Shown here: positions 53,901 through 62,400 of the stretch, in pieces
Position numbering within the stretch: position 1 is the stretch's first letter
Layout: every line of letters starts with the position of its first letter
From: Hahella sp018986435
GTDB lineage: Bacteria > Pseudomonadota > Gammaproteobacteria > Pseudomonadales > Oleiphilaceae
Length of the DNA stretch: 64,000 bases
Assembly: GCF_050749805.1 (NCBI RefSeq)
Contig: NZ_CP192738.1
Span: 5,704,001 to 5,768,000, forward strand
Direction of reading: 5' to 3'
Translations under genes and position numbers: made by a program
Notes under the pieces: model-generated
The model's input: only the letters and a program-made list of their open reading frames with translations
The model's database searches: none
Told to the model about the DNA's origin: nothing

Positions 53901-54584
53901 TTACTTATAAAGTTCTTCATCCCCCCAAAATCCTGGAGTATAGTTAATTTTATATTTTGAACTATCCACCTCGGTAAGAAGCCCTGCCAAAGCGACTCTT
54001 GCATCTGTTGTAAGGGTATCCATAGAGAAACCTGGATAGGCCAATTCAACCATATCTTCAACCGTTTCGCTTTTCAAGAAGCGATTATCTCTCGCCCAAA
54101 AGCATCTATAAAATCTATATGCTATATATCGTCTAGCCGACATTACTACATCATTAACAAAGACAGGGCATCTCTCAAAGTAAGGAATTGTAGACTCGAT
54201 TTTTTCTGAGAGATAATTTAAGCCTTCATCATATAACGCTAGCGTACCAGAAAAGGTTTCAGCATCATCAAACGATGGGTTAGGCCAGATTTGAATAAAC
54301 CTTCCCTGACCTCTACTTATTAGCGGCCACTCCTGAACAGGAACACGCATCATATCTTCAACTGAAATAGATATTAGTCTACAGTTTCTACGCCTCCACT
54401 CACTAGCCTTTACTTTCCCTTGAACAACATCACGAAAAAATGCATTTACATACCTTTGCTGCCCGCCATCAACAATCTCTCGCAAGTAGTTTCGCGCCAA
54501 GAAACAGTCTTCCAGCATAATTTTTCTTATTTTCTCCAGCAGAAAATCTGGAAATTCATTTAAGTTACTTATTTTTTCCATCAT
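53901..54584 (-). CDS. Orphan immunity-like protein of unknown family
   Basis: A 227-residue cytoplasmic protein from ATG 54584; the frame extends to GTG 54632 (243 residues), which has an AAGGA site. I prefer 54584 because it begins 2 nt after the stop of a probable toxin-tip remnant (54587-54788), the usual toxin-immunity spacing. The sequence is Trp/Arg/Tyr-rich and helical with no catalytic motif (for example SEWRRRNCRLISISVEDMM and RRYIAYRFYRCFWARD). I do not recognise the family. Its low GC and place next to an IS element and an Rhs gene suggest an orphan immunity gene kept after its toxin was lost (inference). Confidence 0.6.
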   Translation of the reverse strand: MMEKISNLNEFPDFLLEKIRKIMLEDCFLARNYLREIVDGGQQRYVNAFFRDVVQGKVKASEWRRRNCRLISISVEDMMRVPVQEWPLISRGQGRFIQIWPNPSFDDAETFSGTLALYDEGLNYLSEKIESTIPYFERCPVFVNDVVMSARRYIAYRFYRCFWARDNRFLKSETVEDMVELAYPGFSMDTLTTDARVALAGLLTEVDSSKYKINYTPGFWGDEELYK

Positions 54585-54586
54585 AT

Positions 54587-54788
54587 CTATCCATAATCTT
54601 TCCTGTCTGCTGGAACTACTATACTCTGCCACCTTTGATCCTTATACAATAACTCCTCCTCACTACGATGAATGATAAGTGGCCCTAGAAAGATTTAGAT
54701 TGAGCCTGAAAAGATCGTTCCGTCTACCCCAAGAAGCTATTCCTGTTTCAGTGGCCATATCTCCTAAACTGATCCTGCCCACAAAGAT
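54587..54788 (-). pseudogene. Frameshifted remnant of a toxin C-terminal tip
   Basis: Directly upstream of the orphan immunity-like gene, two overlapping open frames join head to tail. The first runs from the IS inverted repeat (54788) to TAG 54663 and reads IFVGRISLGDMATETGIASW and RRNDLFRLNLNLS. The second, in the +1 frame from 54694 to TAG 54587, reads GPLIIHRSEEELLYKDQ then RWQSIVVPADRKDYG. Together they look like a single protein end with one base gained or two lost near 54686. The fragment stops abruptly at the IS end and finishes 2 nt before the immunity start. Identification as a toxin tip is inference from position; no domain is recognised. Confidence 0.5.
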
Positions 54789-54807
54789 TAGACACGTCAT
54801 TAAGCGA
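54789..54807 (+). repeat. IS3-element inverted repeat, left
   Basis: TAGACAC, four variable bases, TTAAGCGA. It matches the right end in 15 of 19 positions when the right end is reverse-complemented, and it contains the OrfB stop codon. Confidence 0.82.
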
Positions 54808-55465
54808 CTTTCGATGCCTCATAACTTTCTGGGCTGAGATACCCATTTGTGCTGTGAAGGCGGGTTCGATTGTAATCCACTTCGATATACTCAAACACGG
54901 CTTCACGCATTTCTTGTCGGGTTGCGTACCGCTCTCCGTGAATCGCTTCCACTAAAGAAGCTTTCCACACAGGCATTGTCATAGCAATTGCCTTTGCCGC
55001 TCATGCTGCAACGAAGCCCGTGCGCCTGAATCAACGTCTGATAGGCTTCTGAGCAATATTGGGAGCCTCGATCTGAATGGACGATCACCCCTTTGGGCTG
55101 ACGTCGACGCCACAACGCCATGCGCAAGGCGTCGCAGACCAGCTCCGATTTCATTCGCTCGCTCATCGCCCAGCCTATGACTTTACGGCTGAACAGGTCC
55201 AGCACGTCGGCTAGATACAGCCAACCTTCTTCCGTCCACAAATAGGTGATGTCACCCGCCCATTTTTGATTTATCTCCGTTGCATTAAAGTCCTGCTGAA
55301 GAAGGTTTTCCGCCAAAGGCAGGCTATGCCTGGGGTGAGTGGTGGCCTTAAACTTTCTGGCGGCTTTCGCTCTAACGTAGTAGCGCTTATTGAGACCTGA
55401 TGCGTTCTCGCCATGCAAGTGATGCGGAAAAAGCCTGTGTGAGAGTGCATAAAGGCGTACCTCAC
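54800..55465 (-). pseudogene. IS3-family transposase OrfB, degenerate
   Basis: This is the DDE integrase-type transposase half, broken into three frames. The first piece, from GTG 55465, gives the OrfB N-terminus (MRYAFMHSHTGFFRITCMAR). It then joins, with roughly 60-70 codons missing compared with usual IS3 OrfB, to a frame holding KAARKFKATTHPRHSLP, the first Asp in GDITYLWTEEGWLYLADVLD, the second Asp in VIVHSDRGSQYC and the Glu in CYDNACVESFF. A frameshift next to that Glu leads to the last piece, VEAIHGERYATRQEMREAVF to the stop. All catalytic residues survive, but the protein cannot be made whole. Confidence 0.88.
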
Positions 55466-55749
55466 TTCACGCTTTTGGCGAAGTACGCCGCCGCTTTTTT
55501 TAACACGGCAAGCTCTTCCGCCTGTTCAGCCAACTGACGCTTCAGGCGGGCGTTTTCCTGGGCCAGCTGCTGTTCCGTTTCGCCACGAAACTGCGCCAGC
55601 CGCGCTTTACTGCGTCAATTGTAAAGTTGACCCAATTGCCTTGCGGCGGCGCTCACGCCGATACGTTGAGCTAGCGCCAGGGCTTCCGCCTTGTACTCGT
55701 CGGAATAACGCTGGCGAGATTTGGAGTTTGATATTTTCTGTTTGGTCAT
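55462..55749 (-). pseudogene. IS3-family OrfA with premature stop
   Basis: The ATG at 55749 follows a GAGGTGA site. The frame reads MTKQKISNSKSRQRYSDEYK, then a helix-turn-helix (ALALAQRIGVSAAARQLG), then LYN and TGA where the family has Trp (TGG to TGA). After this stop the frame continues intact as RSKARLAQFRGETEQQLAQE and a leucine-zipper stretch to TGA 55462. About four residues before the stop also appear deleted relative to the usual QLG...ESQLYNWR. An A7 run near 55492 is the usual place of programmed frameshifting into OrfB. Confidence 0.88.
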
Positions 55750-55774
55750 AGTTCACCTCTGTAGCGTAGTGTAC

Positions 55775-55793
55775 TCGCTTAACAGGGTGTCTA
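55775..55793 (-). repeat. IS3-element inverted repeat, right
   Basis: Read on the minus strand: TAGACAC, four variable bases, TTAAGCGA, the partner of 54789-54807. It lies 26 nt upstream of the OrfA start. Confidence 0.82.
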
Positions 55794-55862
55794 TCATTGG
55801 TGAGTAATATCAGTCCCTTAGATGATATAGGTGTTTTATTAAGATTCAGTAATTTTTTAAAA

Positions 55863-56495
55863 CTACAACTTGTAGTAGCTCCAAGCTTCCGGAAGTTTCG
55901 TATCTACTGTATAAATTACTGCAGGAACTTCAAATACTTCAGAGGATGGAATTACGCAGGTAATAAACCAATTAAATATTGCCCTTTTATCTGAGGAACC
56001 ATGGCATATCGCCGATCCCAATATACAGCTGTCAACCATACTCATGATCGCATCTAGCGAATTTCTAGTTTCTACCATTCTTCTCATGTCGTGAAATACA
56101 CTAACTGACTCACCTACTATTCCTGGAACTTCATCAACTGATGGCAAACCTGGTAACGATCTTACTTCTACGCATTCCCCCTTTGAAACCAACCTCAAAA
56201 ATTCAGTAAATGGCTCGATAGAATCGCTACTCAAACTGCCAGATAATGACGGCAATACTGCATGACAAAAACTCAATCCAATATAAAAATCCCTTTGAAA
56301 AACCTGTTCGTTTCTTGCCCTACGAGTTTCTAGAAGAGCCCTTATATCTTCCTCTAGGTCATGATCAGACAAATTATCTCCACCAAAATACAAATCGTCA
56401 TACAAATCGCTGTATTCTGTATTCCACATAGATTTCAGAGTAGATAACAAATTTTCGTCGAGTTCACCTTTAATTTCAAATTTATCAAACATCAT
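55863..56495 (-). CDS. Probable immunity protein for the Rhs deaminase toxin
   Basis: A 210-residue acidic protein with no signal peptide and no known motif. Its ATG (56495, or the next codon 56492) overlaps the Rhs stop as ATGA and has AAGGAG 5-8 nt upstream inside the toxin gene, so it is translationally coupled. The N-terminal half is Asp/Glu-rich (NLSDHDLEEDIRALLE), as expected for a protein that blocks a basic nucleic-acid-acting toxin. Composition is AT-rich like the toxin tip. The immunity role is inferred from position and coupling alone; I do not recognise the family. Confidence 0.72.
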   Translation of the reverse strand: MMFDKFEIKGELDENLLSTLKSMWNTEYSDLYDDLYFGGDNLSDHDLEEDIRALLETRRARNEQVFQRDFYIGLSFCHAVLPSLSGSLSSDSIEPFTEFLRLVSKGECVEVRSLPGLPSVDEVPGIVGESVSVFHDMRRMVETRNSLDAIMSMVDSCILGSAICHGSSDKRAIFNWFITCVIPSSEVFEVPAVIYTVDTKLPEAWSYYKL

Positions 56496-59400
56496 TGAAA
56501 CTCCTTCTTGAAACTGACATTTACTTCAATATTAGGAAACATCGCTTCAAATTGCGTCTTGATACCTGAGCAACTAGTACACATACTCATTTCAGTAAAC
56601 AAGTCCAGAGTGCCTCGTCTACTTGCTTCGGGTAATTTCATTAATTGACCAGCGAAATCATCAAATATTTTAAACTCTGCATCTGTTTCCATCACTCTGC
56701 CATTGCCATTGTTGTCGAGATGCTTGGTAGGTTCGAAAAAACCTCCTTCAGACCTAGGTATTGGTTTTTCTGGTATTGGTCCATTGCGACGACTTGTCGC
56801 CTGCTGAAGAAGAACCGATCCTTCATCTAACTCAAGCCGAGCTGCAGCTATATTTGCTTTTCCTATTGCTTTTCCTGGTAAAACTTTATCTCGAAGAGCT
56901 TGTGCCTGTTCGGCCAACTCTATATGTAGTAATTCTCTACCCTCTGGGACATTTCGAATTGGAACTCCGCCATGAATTAACTTGTTTGGAGCAACAACAT
57001 ATTCTACCTTTTTCCCACCGCGCTGGTAATTTGGATAGCGCTGTCCAAGAGGTATTTCACTTTTCGACCCCACATAAATAGGTCTGGCAGGTGTAGACAA
57101 GCTTGCTCGTGCATATATAGCAGTCTCTTTTGCAGCCGTCCCCAGCATACTGAGTTCAGTTAGAACGCCACCTCCCACCATCGCCATCGGAATTTTATAT
57201 TCTTCTTCTAAATAAACAGAAGCATCTCCTATAACTCCTAGCGTCAGCCCTGCAGTGTTCACTACTGGGGCCATAATATAGTTCACAAAGAAAGCATCCA
57301 CATCCCCAAATATAGTCCCATCCGATGCCATGTTTGCAATAAGAGCTTTGCTATTTACATAGTTTTCAATCTTACTCAAATTGCTTTCTGGCTTCTTCTC
57401 GGGAGTCATTTCTGGGTTAGTGTAGTCTTCACCAATGAAATCTCGATCAAGATCTTCCCAGTTATCGTACCCCCTAGGCGGCAAGGAATTATTGCTCGCC
57501 AACATCAGCGGTAACGGACTACCTGAATCATCAACCCAAACTCCGTTTACTTTTCTAGCTTCAGGGAATTCACTCAAATTGTGCTTGGTCTTTATTTCAG
57601 AAGCAGCACTTTCTTCGCCACGTCCAGCTATACCAGCAAGCGCCAAACCTCCCAACGTACTACCAACAACCCCCGCTATCATTCCCACATAATCAGGACG
57701 ATAGTCTTCGTTGTCATAAACCGCTACGCGAACGGCTTCGGATACTGCGCCGGCGGTGAAGCCTTGGATGGCATTGCGGGCAATGTCATTGTTCCTAATA
57801 CTGCCTGGGAGTATGCCATCGACGTAGCTGCTTAGTCCTTGGTTGTAAAACGCATTCTTATCCCCAATGCCAATGCCGTTCATCACCGATGCAGTAGCAA
57901 AGCTAGTGGCGACGTCTCTCCAGCGGAAGGTGGTGGGGAGTTTTGTGGCTTTGCCTGCGAGATAGTTTGCCCCGACGCCTGCTGCGGCTGTCGCCGCCAT
58001 TTGCGCCCACTGATACCATCCTGAAGCATTTACAAAGCTATTAACTCCGACAGTAGCGGCGGCAGTGAGACCATTTCTAACTGCGCTCCGCAGAGAAAAG
58101 TGATCCTGTAGATCAAGCTCTTTAGCCGCCAACTGAGATACAGCACTCCCTGCAACCCCTCCGATGAAGGCTCCTCCAGCCATAGCAGCATAACTTGCAA
58201 AAGAGGTCGCAACGCCGACACTTGCGCTTACCGCTCCAAATCCAGCGCCCACTCCCGCACTCAGACCAAAGCCAACTCCCGCACTAGAGCCAACAGAAGC
58301 CGCTAAGCCTCCAGCAACTGAAGCAGCGCCTTGCGCCGCTGCAGCAGCGCTGAATGATTGCGTCAGCATGGCGGTCGCATAAGGAGCCACAATGGCCGCA
58401 ACAGCGATAGCAATCACCATGACAACAAAGGCGGCGCCACATTTACCCTTCTTGGGCGGAGGCGGAGGCTCAGGCAACGATGGCGTTGTGTCGCCTAGGC
58501 CCAGTCCCGGGTCATAGGGACGGAATGTGCTGGCGTTATTGTGAATGTTGGTGACCACATTTGGGATCACCAGACTTAAACCGGCTTTCAGATCCTGATC
58601 GCCGGAAAGGCCATTGGCGTCCGCCAGCAGATACCAAAGACTGGCGTCTCCCCACATGCTGGCGGCGATCGAAGACAGTTTGTCCCCTTCATGAACCTCG
58701 TAGTAAGAGGATGCCTTGCCGGGGTAGTCGGAGTTAATCGGCTGGAAGTTCTGGTCGAAATCCGCCGAAGTCACAGGCGTTATTCTGTAATAACTGGAAT
58801 ACCCGACTTGCTTTTTGATATCTCTGGTTCCTGTAACCAACCAGCTGCGATTACTGTCTTTGTCAGAAGTCTTGAGATAGGAGTACGACTCCTGACCGAC
58901 AACAACGCTATGATCTCCATTTTCAGCCAACTGTTGAACGTAGTCCGTCCTTGAGGGAACGCCATCGTTACCAATGTCGCCGCGCACAATGCCATCCAAA
59001 TAGTAGAATTTACGACGGATGGACTTCTCCTGACCGTTGTTATTCCTGTCTATTTCATTGCGCTGTATGGTCTGACCGCGCTGATTGTTGACATAGGAGA
59101 TAGTCCGCTGATCCTGATGATCATAGACCCAGCGAGTGTGGCCGTTCGCATCATAGATGTAATAGGACGCGCCAGCGCCAACAGACGCGGATACGGTAAC
59201 CTTGCTGGCCTTGTAGCTATCCCAGCGGTCACGCGCCAAATAGTGATATGTGGTCGTGACATCTCCATCATCGTTCGCCAAATCATCCAGAAACGTTTGT
59301 TTGAGCGTTTGTCCATCATTCAGATAGGTGTAGGTCAAAATGGACTTACGGCTGCCAGGACTCATGGAAGCGTCTTTATAAACCGTGTCCGTCAACACCT

Positions 59401-62400
59401 GATTATTGGCGTTATAGTCGTAATGATGCAGGCTTTCCAGGCGTTCTTTTACAGCTCCAGCGGCGTCAAGGTAATGAGAATACTGTGAATGTATGGTTGT
59501 TCGCCCCAGCTCATCCGTCTCACGCACCGCAACCCGTGCGTAACCATCCGCCCTCACGCCTTCGCCGGTCTTGCCTTTAAGGCTCGCATCTTCAAGCCAG
59601 ACTGCGCGCACTCGCCCATAAGCGTCATACTCAAACTTCTGGCGGCTCTCGACAGGAGCGCCGTCTTTGTTCAGTAACGCGCTGTTATCCATGATGCGGC
59701 GTCCGCCCTGATCATAGCCAATTTCATGCCCCGTATTGCCGGCATATATGCTTTGCGTCGCCCCAGCGCTCAACGCCCCCATCGTTACGATGAAGCGGTT
59801 TTCCTTATCGTAAAGGTAATAGAAGTCCTGGGTCTTAATATCCTCGCCTTTATTCTTATCAGTGATGAGATAGTCGTCATAGATGGACTTCATATGGCGC
59901 CGGTTGCCAACAGCGTCATAGGAGTAAGTCAGGTCGTAGTCGTCATCGCGGATGCTGACCACGCGGTTCAACGCATCATAGGTCGCTCTGACGTTTTGAT
60001 ATGGCAGCGAGTTCTGTTCCAGCCCGGCGCCAGCAATGCTATCCAGTTCCGTAAAGGGGGAGCGACGGTACGTTTCCTCTTCCACATTCCCGTTCGCATC
60101 ATACTTGAACTCCGAATAACTCCCCGCGCCTTTGTCGCTGATACGACGCACGCGGCCATTCGCGTAGTATTCATACTGAATATCCTGCAACCCTCTCGAG
60201 GGATGCGAGTTATCCGACAGCAGTTCTGCAGGAATATCCCCATCCGTATAGGTGTAAGCGCTGTTTGAAGTGCTCTGTCTCTGCAGCCAGCCCGCCCGAT
60301 TATATTCATACACAAACTGATGCCCACCCAAATCCTGGTGAGTGCGAATCCGGCCAAAGTAATCCGTCTCATCAGTCAGGTCCGACGTCGTTTTATAGCT
60401 AGCGTCAGTTTCTGTGGACAGGCCATTTTTTGTGACCTTTTTATAACCGCCTATACCGCCAATGCTACTGACATAGCGATATTCGTATGAGGTCTCGTTA
60501 GCCCCGCTTCCCTGACTTCCATCATTAAATCCAATATGTTTAACGATGCGTCCTTCCCCGTCGTAGACATATTTTTCAACATGGCCTCGCGCATTGGTAT
60601 GCGCCACCCTATTACCAAGTTCATCATAAGAGTACTTGTCAGAGGTATAACTATCGCCAGCATTGTTGTACTTCGCCAGGTTTTCGAAGCGTCTGACTTC
60701 CGTCAGTCTGCCCATGCTGTCATACACAAAGCTGTGATACTGGCCCAGCTCATCAATCACCAGGCGCTTATTGCCAAGCTGGTCATATCGGTAGGTTTTG
60801 CCGTGCCCCAGCGCATTGGTTTCGCTTGCGACTATGCCCGCAGAATAGGTCTGGCCCCGATAGAAGGCGGCGTTGTTTTTAATGAAATAGCCTGCTTTCT
60901 TTTCCGCCAGATAACTGTTCGCATCCTGATTGGCCACCAAATTCCCTGAGGCGTCATAGAAATAACGAGTGATAGGATGGGCATTCAGCGACTTTAAGAC
61001 GCCATTGACGGCGTGGTCCTGACTCACTTCGACCTTAGGATCGATTTTATGGGTCAGACGGCCTTGTGCGTCATACGCCAGGTGGGTGGCGTTCCCCCGG
61101 CCATCCACTTCCTGCTCCACTTCGCCAAAGGCGTTGTAACGCTGCCGGCGATGGATTTGATAAGTAGTCTGGCCTCCCAACGTCCACATTGTCCTGTAAC
61201 TCTGAAAAATACGTTGTTGCTGATCATTTTCCTGGACGAGAGGTTCTAAAGCGTTTTGATTAGAGCTCGTAGGTGTGGCGGAAGCCTTGTAGACCAGCTT
61301 CCTATTAGTTACCGTCTTCCAAACATTGAACTGGGCTGTCGTGTCTTTTAATGGCGCTTGATCCGTCAGGTTAATAAATTGCTTAACCTCATTTAATTTA
61401 CCTGTCGAGCCTTGCCCCCATGTAGCATAAGACAAATCATACTGACCATTGCCGAGCCGAACCAAAAAGCGATTATTACCCAAGCGCTGCGCCGTAGATA
61501 AGTCTATACCTGCAACATTTCCTGTCAGCCTTTCGACATAAGAATTAGCGTCATCAATAATCAAAAACGCCTTATTAGTTACTCCTGATATGCTTTTATT
61601 AATTTTTAACGTTTGACTTCCCCTTTCAGTCTTATAAAAGAGGTCCAGAATACTTTCCCCTCCAAATCCAGGAATAGTAAATTTAAACTTAAACAATATA
61701 GGATCGTGATCATGAGAGTTTTCGTGATCGTCGTGTCTAGCTGTCCATAAATGTTTGGCGGAAAACTCTATCTCTGAAGCCCCAAGCCCCCACTCTTTTG
61801 GCTCTCCAATCTGGTGAAAGATTAAATCAGGAAACGTAGGGTGAGCAGTGCCGAAGGTGACCATAATAGGTACGTTAAGCTTTACTAACTCCGAAGGAAG
61901 TGTAACTTTAAACTTAAAGTCACCATGGGAGCCATATATGTTCTCCGTCGCGTCTACACGTACTGTAGACTGCTTAACCGCCTGAATACGCCCGAACCCT
62001 TCAGAACTTAAATTGCTATAACGCGTCTCAACCTGGTTTTCTAATCTGAACCTGCCTGCATCGTGATTGGAGGTTCGATAGCCTGTTACTTTAATTTCAC
62101 CGTCGCGGGTTTTTATCGTATTTACCTGATAGCCGTCTTCATCCGCCACGTTGATGGAAACGATTTGCTCCGCGCCGACTTCTGTATTCGAGGTCAGAAT
62201 ATATCGCTGCGTTTCTACATCCCGATAGATATAAGTAATCCCGTTCTCATTACGATTCCAAATCCGAATAATCGTTTTTTCAAACGCGCCATTTACTTTC
62301 TCTAACGGCCCCTCACCCTTCCAGGCGCTGGCGTAGCTATTGGTCCCGGCATTAAGGCTGATGGCGCCATAAGACGAGCCCGACTTACTCCACGCCTCGG

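Larger units (their letters stand above)
54789..55793 (-). mobile_element. Degenerate IS3-family insertion sequence
   Basis: About 1.0 kb with OrfA and OrfB of the IS3 family and recognisable terminal inverted repeats (TAGACAC-N4-TTAAGCGA at both ends). OrfA has an in-frame stop, OrfB an internal deletion and at least two frame changes, so the element is dead. No clear target-site duplication is seen (flanks differ). It separates the active Rhs immunity gene from an older toxin-tip remnant, so it probably took part in breaking that cassette. Confidence 0.9.
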
